Source: Helochares maculicollis | Taxonomy: Eukaryota > Arthropoda > Insecta > Coleoptera > Hydrophilidae | Length of the DNA stretch: 46,315 nt | Assembly: GCA_033557835.1 (NCBI GenBank) | Contig: JAWQRO010000253.1 | Coordinates: 1-46,315, forward strand | Reading direction: 5' to 3' | Part shown: one piece after another, positions 36,250 through 46,288 of the stretch | Position numbering within the stretch: the stretch's first letter is position 1 | How the letters are laid out: each line of letters opens with the position of its first letter | Translations under genes and position numbers: made by a program | The notes under the pieces: generated by a model | Told to the model about the DNA's origin: nothing | Databases searched by the model: none | Seen by the model: only the letters and a program-made list of their open reading frames with translations

Positions 36250-36291
36250 AGAGAAATCTTGTGTAGATTACTATCTACACAAGATTTCTCT
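36250..36291. repeat. Perfect 19-bp hairpin with 4-base loop
   Basis: AGAGAAATCTTGTGTAGAT (36250-36268), loop TACT (36269-36272), then the exact complement ATCTACACAAGATTTCTCT (36273-36291). The stem stops abruptly at both ends. It is too short for a typical animal microRNA precursor (about 60-70 nt), and no extended pairing was seen outside it. It may be a fold-back from a template-switch mutation or the end of an old element. Confidence 0.85.
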
Positions 36292-36780
36292 ATACTTAGT
36301 TTAAATAAATATTAAATAACTTACCAGACGATTAAATTGAAATATTAAAAAATATGTTGTCACTAATATTATTCCAAATAATAGTAAAATAATTTTTCGA
36401 AGAGCCTCGAACTGAACTAATTTGCCGATAAAATAATTATTGACCTATAGGAATCATTTCGAATATAAAATTGGCACTAATGTAGCCAGAATATTTTATA
36501 TATTTCATATTGATTGTGTGAAAATATCGTATCGTCAATTGATACATTAAATATTTATATCAATAACATGAAAATTTTGTTTAAATATGAAACATTTACG
36601 TAACTTTTTAAGTTCAAGGTAATTAATTCTAAGACTGTGCAATCAATTTTGAAGATCGTGTCAAAAAGAAAAACCAAAATATTTGGCTAGCGGAGTTAAG
36701 CGTTACTGTTTTTAAATAGAATACAGAAGTTAGCATTTAAGTTAGCACAAAACTCAACAACGTAATTGTAAACGATCTAA
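36292..36780. other. No gene seen; possible upstream part of retrotransposon
   Basis: Very AT-rich. The last ~150 bases could encode the middle of the endonuclease of the relic that follows, but the translations are too decayed to say. Confidence 0.5.
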
Positions 36781-36791
36781 TTGTAGTAAGA

Positions 36792-37033
36792 GGAGATGCT
36801 AATACTAATACAGATATTAATCAAATATTCTTTTCAATAATCAGAAGGCTTAACATGCATGGGTCAATAAACGTCATGATACTAAACAGCATATTGTGGA
36901 AGGAACTATTTACAAGGGCTTGTAGAGATCAACAAATAATAAACAAATGAGTCTATTCCTAATAGAGAATGATGAAGAGGGATGCCTCACCAAAATATAA
37001 TAATTCGGGTGACTTGATGTAGACTCTGACCAC
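36792..37033 (+). pseudogene. Endonuclease C-terminal part of the retrotransposon
   Basis: The piece opens with GDANTN, where intact relatives have GDFNAK, and ends with DVDSDHSKVKIE, where relatives have D.DSDHYLV. These are the metal- and DNA-contacting motifs of apurinic-type endonucleases. Stops and at least one frameshift lie between. The segment between them is too decayed to read confidently. Confidence 0.65.
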
Positions 37034-37875
37034 TCAAAAGTCAAAATAGAATGAAGACAGGAAAAGTAGTGCTAGTCATATTAAAGACATGAAAAAATGA
37101 ATTAAAGGGTGGCCATTAAGACTTTGTGGCCAACAAAGACATAGAGTGCAATAAAAATCACAATAACATATCCTGTTGCAATAACTTATAAAGATACAAA
37201 AGAAAGGTGTAAACCATAGTTTGCCAATAATGCACGAAGGATTTGAAAACGCAAAACTAATTCGATTAAAAATGCTATTTCCGAAGGGAAAGACACCAGA
37301 GTGTGAGAAGCGAAGGATGAGACTGCCAAGCGAAAACTGTGAATTGTAAAGATGGAAACAGAAAGATGATTTTTGATGGGGAATAAATACTTATCTGCTG
37401 AGGAAAATGTGTTGAGTAGTTGATGAATGTAGAAGATGAACCATGAAACAGAAATATTGAAGGATCCTGAACACCTCAATTTGAAATATGACCGCAGGGA
37501 GAACAGCCTTCTATAAGATTACAGATAACTTGAAAAAGTAATGACATAACAGCGGAAATGATTATACATGGTAACACACAACTACCTTATATGTTATAAT
37601 ATTTATCGAATAACATATGGAAGCAATATAAGATTCTTTGACGGAAGTGTACAGGTTTAGCTCTTCTTTAATATAGTGTGCCAAATACATCAAGAAACAG
37701 CTTGTAATTTAAATTGAAGTGATCATCGGAGAAATTCAATGTAATTTTAGACAAAGCAGCAGTACCAAAATTTTGCTTTTTGAGAGATTCAAACAGACAC
37801 TCACGAATATAGAAAACCAACCAAGAAGCTCTTTATTGGTATCAAGTAGTCTTTTGAGAGAGTGAAAAGAAAAAA

Positions 37876-38170
37876 ATATACGGAGCTTTCCACGATCTTC
37901 GTATCAATCCAAAGTTGACCAACATAATAAAGTGAAACTTGGAAATAGTTATTAATAAACGGCAGCCTTACTATGATAATAGGTGTCAGAGAAAAAGTAC
38001 CACAAGGAGATATCTGTGCCAGCGCTGCTGTTAAACATTCTACTGCATATAAATGTACTGAAGACAAACATTCATAGATCAAGTCAAATTTACTACCAAA
38101 AGCTCGATTGCCTAGTATTTGCTGACGTCTTTGTAATTCTGCTGAGAAGTAGACCCAAACTTAGCTAAAC
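37876..38170 (+). pseudogene. Reverse transcriptase palm relic
   Basis: IYGAFHDLRINPKLTNIIK resembles the family LY.AMHDLGIPPKLI.L segment. VREKVPQGD resembles VR.GVRQGD, after which a frameshift moves the reading to VPALLLNILLHINVLKTN (family SALLFNI.L...). LVFADVFVILLRSRPKL carries the catalytic box with Val in place of the second Asp. The enzyme would copy RNA into DNA at the nicked target, but this copy cannot be functional. It lies upstream of the mariner insertion; its tail resumes at 39729. Confidence 0.78.
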
Positions 38171-38454
38171 TACAAACAGATTTGAAGAAAAAGCACAAAA
38201 CATGGAATTTTACGAATAAGAAAATATATAGAATATTCAGACAATATATTCACAAAAGCTCATCAATATCTAGAGGTCATAGCGAAATGATAATTTTAGA
38301 ATTTTTAAAAAGAGGAGAGACTATTTAGGAACTGTATTGTGATGTATGCCGAGTAATGCTTGAAACAAAGTACTTATAAACAAAAACTTATTCAGAGGAG
38401 CAAAAGAATTGACAGGAACATAGCAGGAGCTACTTGAATTATAAAACCGAAAGC

Positions 38455-38456
38455 TA
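38455..38456. other. TA target site, left copy
   Basis: The TA dinucleotide next to the left terminal repeat is duplicated at 39727-39728, as expected for mariner insertion. Confidence 0.85.
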
Positions 38457-38486
38457 TTGGGTTGGCAACTAAGTAATTGCGGATTT
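38457..38486 (+). repeat. Left terminal inverted repeat of the mariner
   Basis: Thirty bases that begin TTGGGTTGGC and end TTGCGGATTT. Their complement is at 39697-39726 with a single mismatch at the outer end. This is the transposase binding and cleavage site. Confidence 0.93.
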
Positions 38487-38641
38487 CACTCATAGATGGC
38501 TTCAGTTGAATTTTTAGGTTTGCAGATGAAGTACAAATGTAAAACACATTTTGTTATTTGATAGTTGGCAATTTAGCCTTCAATCAGTAAAAAAAAATTT
38601 TTTAATCGGTTGCGTAGTTTTCGTTTGGCATTCGTTGAAAA

Positions 38642-39652
38642 ATGAAAAATCAAAAGGAACATTTTCATAATATTTTGCTTTTTTATTTCCGCAAAGGGAA
38701 AAACGCATCGCAGGCTCATAAAAAGCTGTTTATGGTGACGAAGCCTTAAAAGAACGGCAGTGCCAATATTGGTTTAGCCAAATTTCGTTCTGGTAATTTT
38801 TCACTTAAAGATGAAAAACGCTCTGGTAGTCCAGCTGAAGTTAATGACGTCCTAATCAAAGGAATAATCGATTCGAATTGTCGTGAGATTGCAGAGAAGC
38901 TTCATGTATCACATACATGCATTGAAAATCACTTAAAACAACTTGGCTGTGTTTAAAAACTCGATACATGGGTTCCTTGCGAACTGAAAGAATCGCATAT
39001 AACGCAACGCATTAACAGTTGCTATTTGCTAAAGAAACGTTATGAAAATGATCCATTTTTAAAATGACTGATAACTGGCGATGAAAAATGGGTTGTTTAC
39101 AATAATGTCAAGAGAAAAAGATCGTCGAGCAGGCCAGGTGAACCAACTCAAACAACATCAAAAGCTGATATTCATCAAAAGAAGGTTTTGTTATCCGTTT
39201 GGTGAAATTACAAAGGAATTGTCTATTTTGAACTCGTACCACCCAACCTAACGATCAATTTTGATGTCTACATTGAATAACTAACGAAATTAAACAATGC
39301 AGTTGAAGATAAGCGGCCCAAATTAACAAATCAAAAAAGTGTTGTATTCCATCATGACAATGCAAGGCCATACACATCTTTGGTCACTCGGCAAAAATTA
39401 TTGGAGCTTGGTTGGGATGTTTTGCCACATCGACCATATAGTCCTGACCTTGCTCCATCTGATAACTTTTTGTTTCGATCTTGACAAAACTCCTTAAATG
39501 GTAAAAAATTCAATAATGATGATGGTGTCAAATCGTACCTGATTCAGTTTTTTGCTAATTAAAACCAGAAGTTTTATGAACGTGGGATTATGGTGCTACC
39601 TGAAAGATGGCAAAAGGTCATTGATCAAAATGAACAATACATTACAAAATAA
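38642..39652 (+). pseudogene. Mariner transposase pseudogene, DD34D
   Basis: From ATG at 38642 (MKNQKEHFHNILLFYFRKGK) to TAA at 39650-39652, about 336 codons, close to the usual ~340-350. The amino-terminal HTH region includes REIAEKLHVSHTCIENHLKQ. The catalytic residues are TGDEKW (Asp at 39080-39082), HHDNARPYTSL (Asp at 39356-39358) and APSDNFLF (Asp at 39461-39463). The 34 residues between the last two give the DD34D signature, and all three Asp are intact. The C-terminus reads LPERWQKVIDQNEQYI. It is dead: two frameshifts early on (about 38725 and 38775), about five codons missing before REIAEK, and six in-frame stops, several explainable as CAA to TAA, CGA to TGA or TGG to TGA. Decay is moderate, so it is younger than relics A-C. 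Confidence 0.93.
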
Positions 39653-39696
39653 AGTTATTTAGTTCCATGAAAAAATTGTCTTTGCTTTTCTAAAAA

Positions 39697-39726
39697 AAAT
39701 CCGCAATTACTTAGTTGCCAACCCAC
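39697..39726 (-). repeat. Right terminal inverted repeat of the mariner
   Basis: Complement of the left repeat; the outermost base is C on the plus strand where a perfect repeat would have A. TA follows at 39727-39728. Confidence 0.93.
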
Positions 39727-39850
39727 TATTTGGTGAAAAAATTATATATGTTATGGGCGCTCGGAAAAAACGCAGAAATTTGGGAGATGTTCAAAGAACC
39801 CAGCATATAAACAATAATAAAAGCTCAATAGCTGGCATTGCTGGGGTATA

Positions 39851-39997
39851 AGAATGTCCCAAGGCAGGATTACAAAACGTTTGCTAGAAGATTCAATAGA
39901 AGGAAGGAAACCGATAAGAAGATCCAGGACGAGATCAGATGAGGTGAAAGAAGAAGTAAGGAAATTGAAGAAAAAAGCACGGAACAGGAAAAAATAA
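39851..39997 (+). pseudogene. C-terminal tail of the retrotransposon polyprotein
   Basis: One open frame to TAA at 39995 reads RMSQGRITKRLLEDSIEGRK, then PIRRSRTRSDEVKEEVRKL. Intact relatives have ARM...RIPKR.LEG.I.GRRP.GRPR.RW.DDV..DL..LG. It continues the reading of the relic left of the mariner, showing that the mariner split a single retrotransposon copy. Confidence 0.8.
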
Positions 39998-41449
39998 TAC
40001 TGTGGATATGGATTTGATATTTCCTGTAAAGTAATTTTGTAACTTACATTTTGTGTAGGTCTAATGAAATTTTAATTCATAGTTTTCATAGTAAAAATCG
40101 AACTTAAAAGTTTGGCTGAAGATTTAATATCATCTTGCTTACAAAGACGTAAAGCTTATAAAAGGCAAATGCAGAAACTATCAAATTGATCCAGAACACT
40201 TCTACAACTAAAAAACTCATCATAGTAGACTTTGATAAGCGCAGGAATAGTAAATTTATTGTAATATCATGAGAGGCAAGTATGCTTACATTGTACACGC
40301 GTCTGTTTCTTATTTTGCTTACAAAATACGCGGCTATAAATTGATGCACATATATCCATTAAATACAGTTCATTCAACATTCACACTGGAAATAGAATAT
40401 TATATTTAGAAGGAACTGTAACCCGATAGCTTAAATTAGTTTATTTCATTATTATTTATAGTTAATGGCTATAAATCGTGTGCAGTAAACCTTACGAATT
40501 TACCATTATTTTAACATATCTTCCAGGTAATTCGATATAATGTAATACAACAAAAACTGCGTTTTATATGGAACCGAAACAAAAACTGAAAAATAAACTT
40601 AAAGATTTTGATTTGAAAAAAGTAAAAACTGTATTTATGATAAAACAAAACCCGCTTTTTATACAATGGATTTATTAACGAAATAAAATAAGCATAAACC
40701 GAACTATCCCTGATATACGCAAATACAATCGAACGCTCTATTGTCTTTAGTAGTGATGAAATTTTTCGTAGAGCGCCTAAAGCTGGGACGAACAATAGTC
40801 GCCACCAACAAAGGCCTCAATCCTACATCAAAAGGAATATTTTATTACGGTTTCGACATTATCGCAGAATCAAAACATCACCACACTTTTTAAATTCTGA
40901 CAGCTCAGGGGTATTTTATTATGGTCAAGAGACCGATACTCACAAGCTGTACATCTACTACTATATAGAATACTACTCGTTTATATGTGTTTGTTATGTA
41001 AACCTGGATGCCTTGGTTAATCTTAAAAAATGTATATATCTGTGACAAACTAGGTCATCTTAAACCTATGAGTACCGGCTCGGATGTAGATCAGTAAGAA
41101 AATTTTTAATTTTGCTGACACTGTAATTTGTGTAGATATAATCCAGCTGTACACGTTCTGAGCATAGGCGAATGCGCCATAAATATTCTCCACTCAAGGC
41201 TACAACAAAAAATGAATATCCTTTACTGCAGCCTATGGTATAGTGCCAAACATCAAACTGTAGATCTATAGAGCGGAAGAGCAAAGCGCCCCACAATCTA
41301 GCCCTGCGCTCATATATAAATATTTATTTAGAAGGAACAGCAGCAACGTGCTAATAGAAAAAATATTCGACAAAAAAGGGACGACGCCTCCAGGTAGAGG
41401 AATTTTTTATGCGCGTGTAATCCTATATATAAAAGGCGAATTTGATCCA
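39998..41449. other. No gene seen
   Basis: A-rich 3' flank of the retrotransposon relic. No poly(A) tail or target-site duplication marks its end. Frames at 40104-40349 (81 codons) and 40511-40795 (94 codons), both minus strand, have AT-driven hydrophobic products without recognisable motifs. Confidence 0.55.
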
Positions 41450-41750
41450 CTAAGCTTGGCCCACAATTTTATAAACAGCGGCAGCACAGCGCGGTGACAT
41501 TTTAACGCTTTATATATACATTATTATTTATTCAATGAGAGCAGTTTAGAATTAATTTTATGTGCATATTTTAAATTTATTGCGGATAAATTGCGCATAC
41601 AGCGTTGTGCTTGCTTAATTTAAATATAACTTATGTCAGCTTTAATTCGGAGCAATAAATGCTCGGGCCAAGTGGGCCAAATACCGCACAGCTATTCATT
41701 GATCACATCATCCATCGACTTTAACTAACAGCAGATAGATTTAAGACCAC
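41450..41750. promoter_or_regulatory. Candidate conserved non-coding element
   Basis: Mixed block with AAACAGCGGCAGCACAGCGC, TTTTAACGCTTTATATATAC, TAGAATTAATTTTATGTGC and GCATACAGCGTTGTGC. At 41690-41725 it has CAGCTATTCATTGATCACAT and CATCGACTTTAACTAAC. TTTAT and TTAATT cores lie beside non-AT words, and no frame is open through it. Enhancer-like texture; inference only. Confidence 0.32.
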
Positions 41751-43639
41751 GGAAATAATTTGAAGAAATAGACTTAAATTTTTAAGTTTACCGCTGCATA
41801 CAGATTTTTACTAGCAGCTATCGCTTCATACATAATAAGATAAAAAAATATTGAAGATTTTTTTTAGAAAGTCAAGTCGCTCAGTGTTTTCAAAATATTA
41901 GAACTTCAATATTTTTGACAAGTACTGAGCTTAACTTTTAGGATACGATTATAAGAGGGCCTAAATTAAAGAGGTACAAATATTTTTTTATGAGACTATA
42001 GACTTTGCCAAGTCATTTCGATAATTAAAGGTGAGAATGAAGCCAGCCTGCAGCTTGCGCTGGCACCGTTCTTTGTTAGACAGGCATGGACGAAATAAAT
42101 CAGAATTATCCACACTTGATTTGATTCCACCTAAATATTACACAGCAAGCCGTATGGAACATATAGAAAAATCGTTAACGACCAATTGTCGCTGCGCTTC
42201 GATAAAATAATTCATTTTTGGTTCTTCCAACAAAAGGCGTCTTCGGAATGACACAATGGGAGAGAGGCGCAGACCTCAAGACCGTCCCGAATGTGTTGTT
42301 CCCGACAAACCGCAGAACGAAATGGAATATTTACAGTTCATTGGAAACTTGATCTGTACAAGGAGAAAAAAATTATATGCGGTTTCGTCAAACCCCCAAG
42401 CTATTGTTATTTGGTGTACTACACGCCTGATTCCCTCCAGGCTGTTTCCTCTCACGATAATGCATTTTTCGTGGCACGCTACATTCTAGGCGAGAACTGT
42501 CTACGCCCTTGAGAGATTCGCGAAAATGAAATAAGGAATTGGCTATAAGAAACGATAATCAATTCGACGCATTACGCATGTTTCAATTAAATTATTTAAA
42601 ATGGTATAAATAAGGTTCACCAATTAAAACTCTACAGGCCTAGCAGGAACTTTTGATGCACGTCATAAAAAACCACACATTCCGCCCCTTTAGCAATTAC
42701 AAAATAAATCAACCCCCATAAAAGTAAGGCTGCAGTTCCCCAAAGCATTGGTTTTATTTGATTCCTCCAGGATAAGCCGGTCGCGTTCACGTAAAGCCTC
42801 ATTCAGAACAGGATGTATGTAAGCTTAATGAATTAATTGTAAGGGAGCTACCGTTGTTTTAGCGCATCGGAGTTACGTTGTTGCAGTTATGTACCTTTAA
42901 ATAAACAGGGTATGGAAGGAAGAGAACTCAATTCGATTGGAGGTCTCTTCTTCCGTAACAATACAAATGGTTCACCTGCAACTATGTGACGGCGCGGCGG
43001 TGGAGAGAAAGGGTTGCTAGTTAGATCGGAGGCTGGATAAGGGAGTTGGATAAAGGGTGGCTGGCTACACACGCTGCGGCTCCTTCCAGCACCGTCCCAT
43101 TGGAAATACATTACAACTATGCAGGGACCCAATCTAACCCCATATCGGGATACGTTTGCACCCCCGGGATCGGGTTATTGACTAAACTGCGGCAGATACA
43201 AATCGCTCGCCCTTTACACCCTCAACGAACGCACCACACTCACTATAACCAAAAGCCCCGCTTGCCTTAACCCTCTCTTCTGAACAGTAACACATTCTGT
43301 ACGCTGAACACATTCAATTATTCGTTTATTATTCGCAAGGCCCTAATGAATCTCGACAAATCGTATGGGGCTCGTCCTGAAACTGCCAAAACTCGAGTTG
43401 GTGTAATAAGCTCCAGTAGGCAAATTTCTTGCTGAAAAACACCCCCTTCGACCTTTGGATCTGCAGTACGCATTCAATTGCGTGATGGACAGGTAAATAA
43501 ACAGAGTTTCATTCATATGAATATAGAGAAGCCATTCATCAATCTCGGTTTCGATCAAATCACAATGGATTTGATGCAGGTAAATTCCATCGTGGGCGGT
43601 TATATTGTTCAGAAGTGAGCTTAATTGTATTTTTCTACT
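41751..43639. other. Unassigned; denser blocks at 42240-42520 and 42900-43280
   Basis: 42256-42512 has two overlapping forward frames open at once, with no in-family wording I can place. 42900-43280 is among the least AT-rich parts of the window, with GGCGCGGCGGTGG and CCCCCGGGATCGGG. It has open frames on both strands and no recognisable product. Either may be a decayed mobile element or regulatory DNA. The rest shows nothing. Confidence 0.42.
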
Positions 43640-43830
43640 ACGAGAGTCTATTTTGCTTTTGGAGCAATATATGCTTTGCTTTAGTGAGGATAAGTATATT
43701 TTGCCTTAGAATGTCTTGTTCTATTATATTTGGTTATAGAATGTTTTGCCTCAAATCATTTTGCCCCAGAGTATTTCGTTCCAATAGGAAGTGTGTGTTC
43801 CACAAGCGGTACTTTGCTCCAGCATATTTT
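43640..43830. repeat. Degenerate ~20-21-bp minisatellite (TTTTGCC core)
   Basis: The words CTATTTTGCTTTTGGAG, GCTTTGCTTTAGTGAGG, TATTTTGCCTTAGAATG, ATGTTTTGCCTCAAATC, ATTTTGCCCCAGAGTA, TTTCGTTCCAATAGG, TTTGCTCCAGCAT and ATTTTGCACAG succeed each other at about 20-21 base intervals. The periodicity gives the overlapping 95-codon frame (43615-43902) a false heptad-like pattern of Phe and Cys, so that frame is not called as a gene. Confidence 0.7.
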
Positions 43831-44814
43831 GCACAGTTTCCTCTAATATTAGAATTTTACCACAAACTCAATGCTGAGATGTACTCTTATACAAGATTAT
43901 GAAGAGTCCTCGTGTATGTATATATGTTTGAATACGTCAATAATTTTCTCTATGTCAGTCCCTACATCTGTGGTTAAATCTGACGTGTAGTTTTATGCGC
44001 GACAACAATGCATCGATACATTAACCTTAGGGGAACTTGAGCCCCATGTTGTGCGTTCGTTTTTTATCCGAGTAACTTTGAATAGGCATTTTTGTATCAG
44101 TCTGGTTTTATTTATTAATCCGTCTGAAATATAACAAGCTCTATATACTCTTTTATCACGACACTTTCAGTATTTAAGCAATGCATTTTTGTTAGCTTTT
44201 ATTTGCTATAGAGGTGATGGCATTTTTACATTCTCGTGCATATTTCAAAATACATTAAAAATGGCATTGTTGTTATGAAAAACTTAAAGAAAAATATCTG
44301 CACATTTGGAACATCCGTGATTTCATTTTGTCCAGTTTTGGCGTATCTTTGTGAGGTAGCCCTTATCATCTGCTCGCCGATGCATTGATCTGACGTTCGA
44401 TTGATCTTGTTTGTATTAAAGACGGTAATTCAATCACCCATCGATCTTAGTTCACGAAATTTGGCACAAGTTGAAAAATAGGCACATAGACATTTTCTGC
44501 TTAGTCTCATCGCCAGCAGAGTCAACTGCCAGGTGTCCTCTTACTATTCATTAAATTTAAAATTCAGTAAATGACAAAATACCAACTATGTAACATTTAA
44601 CTAAAGTGAATAGAGAATAAACAAATATGCATTTCAAATTCATCATCAATCAGGAATTCAAATTCCAGATTGATCATAGATTTGAAATTAATATCGTCGA
44701 ATAAAGTAGTAACGGCTTTATGAATTTCTATAGTATTCCTTATACCTTAAGTAAGTAGTTCCGCTTTTTTGCAAGTGCCGAGTTGATATCTCACCAACTA
44801 CTTCATTTATCAAT
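43831..44814. other. No gene seen
   Basis: AT-rich, with a word near 44311 shared with about 11204. No gene, RNA or transposon protein recognised. Confidence 0.55.
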
Positions 44815-45060
44815 TATTGATGCACTCATTTTTTATTAACTTAATTTTAGTGCGCTTATTTTTTAGTGTAATAATTTTAATGTACTTATTTTGAACGCAT
44901 AAATGGCAAGTGCACTACATTTTTACTCGCCATTTTTATGCTCTCATTTTTTATGAAGCAAATTTATAAGCACTAATTTTTTATGCACTAATTTTTATAT
45001 GCAAAATTTTTTTCTGCATCATTTATTTTATGCACCCATTTTTTTATGTAGCAATTTTCT
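44815..45060. repeat. Degenerate ~16-bp minisatellite (TGCACTAATTTTTTA)
   Basis: A unit close to TGCAC(T/C)(A/C)ATTTTTTA recurs about 12-14 times. Examples are GATGCACTCATTTTTTATT near 44818, TGCGCTTATTTTTTAG, GCTCTCATTTTTTATG near 44940, GCACTAATTTTTTATG near 44972, GCACTAATTTTTATATG, and TGCACCCATTTTTTTATG near 45030. Spacing varies from 14 to 18 bases with a disturbed stretch near 44890-44930. It is an old, decaying simple satellite. Confidence 0.75.
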
Positions 45061-46288
45061 AAATGGAAATGCAGCATAGTCAACGAACGATGGAACTATA
45101 TAGCCTCTGATGAAGTTTTGTTTCCGAAATGAAATATATCCACAACCAGACGAGACTGACCAATAAAAATTTTATATCGGCCATTAATAAATCGTTGTTA
45201 TTTGATTTGTTTGATATTTACCATAATTGACGATTTTGGTGGGCATAATTTTTATTGGTTGATTTAATGATGTAATAAAACGCGTTCCTGCTTACGAACT
45301 TTGACTCCGTCGAATGTTTCATAATTTTGTAACATATTTTCCCAACTGATTTTATATTGGTGCTGTATAAAAAGTTGGTATGTGAATCAGAAAGTCGGAT
45401 TGCGAGTCAGACTTATTTCAGTATGTTTTCTAATTAATAAAAGAGTTAATACTAAATTTAAAATGTCGGTGTCATTTATATCAATAAAAGTATAAAATGA
45501 TATTTTTGTAAACTGTGAATAAGTATTAAACAAAGCCACAGAAAGCTGGGAACAATTTCGCTGATTCAAATGCTGTACAACAGATTTATTACTATAATCA
45601 AATAACACTTTCAAGAAATATTTTGTGTTGCCTTTATTTATTCTGGTATACAATATTAAGTATAGTAAAGAGAAGGTAATATAATCATAAAAAAATTCCA
45701 TCTCGACATTTGAATAAACTTTCTAGTTTTTATAGCCCCTGAATCAATTTTTAAGCAAGAATAATGAAATATTTCATGCATCTATTATAACAAAAACGAA
45801 GATTTGATCCACTTCTGTACGTCTTTGTAGAGCATTCCTTGTCAAAACGAACTTATTTAAAAATTTTTTTTATACTTAAAAAGTATAAAAAAGGAAACTA
45901 TATTTATAGCTACATTAAATTTTGTATTGGATAAACCAGAAAAATCCCTAAAATAATTATAAAATATATAATTTTGCTGTACAATTTTAAAATTACTTCA
46001 AATTTTTTTCGGAACATATGCAAATTTTAAAGTCGTATAAACTTTCAATTAACATTAATCACCATTAATCTTAAAGATGTGGACCTCATTCATTCCGAAA
46101 TGATAATATTAATATCATAAATTTACTAATAGATGCTACATTTTTAATTAGTTTAAAATAATTGGTTAAAACGATGAACGAATAAATCTAAAAACTAGGC
46201 TGGACAAAAAAATTCCAATTCACTTATATCGCCCTTAAGCCGTAAAAATTACAAAATAGTAGACTTAAATGCAATTTTGAAAAGTAAT
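45061..46288. other. No gene seen
   Basis: Extremely AT-rich towards the end. A 104-codon minus-strand frame (45387-45701) has no recognisable motif. An AT palindrome at 45866-45892 is expected by chance in such composition. Confidence 0.58.

Larger units (their letters stand above)
38457..39726 (+). mobile_element. Complete but inactive DD34D mariner element (1270 bp)
   Basis: The element is bounded by 30-bp terminal inverted repeats (38457-38486 and 39697-39726), starting TTGGGTTGGCAACTAAGTAA on the left. The right repeat differs only in its outermost base by my reading. A TA duplication flanks both ends. Length is normal for mariner (about 1.3 kb). It carries one transposase pseudogene in the same direction. 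The terminal repeat resembles those I recall for honeybee-type (mellifera subfamily) mariners, but this is from memory and should be checked. It sits inside the retrotransposon relic, so it inserted later. Confidence 0.95.
36781..39997 (+). mobile_element. Decayed non-LTR retrotransposon, split by a mariner
   Basis: Pieces of one non-LTR polyprotein occur in the expected order on the plus strand. First is an endonuclease GDxN-type motif (GDANTN, 36795) and DVDSDH (37016-37033), matching the family DSDH end of the endonuclease. Next comes reverse transcriptase: IYGAFHDLRINPKLTNIIK (37876-37932), VREKVPQGD (about 37987-38013; family VRQGD), LLLNILL in another frame, and FADV (38118-38129) at the Y/FADD catalytic box. 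The last piece is a C-terminal tail, 39851-39997, with ITKRLLEDSIEGRKPIRRSR. The second Asp of the FADD box is Val. Frameshifts and stops are frequent and parts of the thumb are unreadable. A complete mariner at 38457-39726 interrupts the region. The plus strand is A-rich, as is common for such elements. Clade and 5' end not assigned. Confidence 0.8.

Noticed and set aside
43615..43902. 95-codon frame with regular Phe/Cys spacing, suggesting a Cys-repeat peptide
   Set aside because: The spacing is fully explained by the ~21-bp DNA repeat beneath it.
45866..45892. 12-bp AT palindrome with a 3-base loop
   Set aside because: Made of T and A runs in extremely AT-rich DNA; expected by chance.
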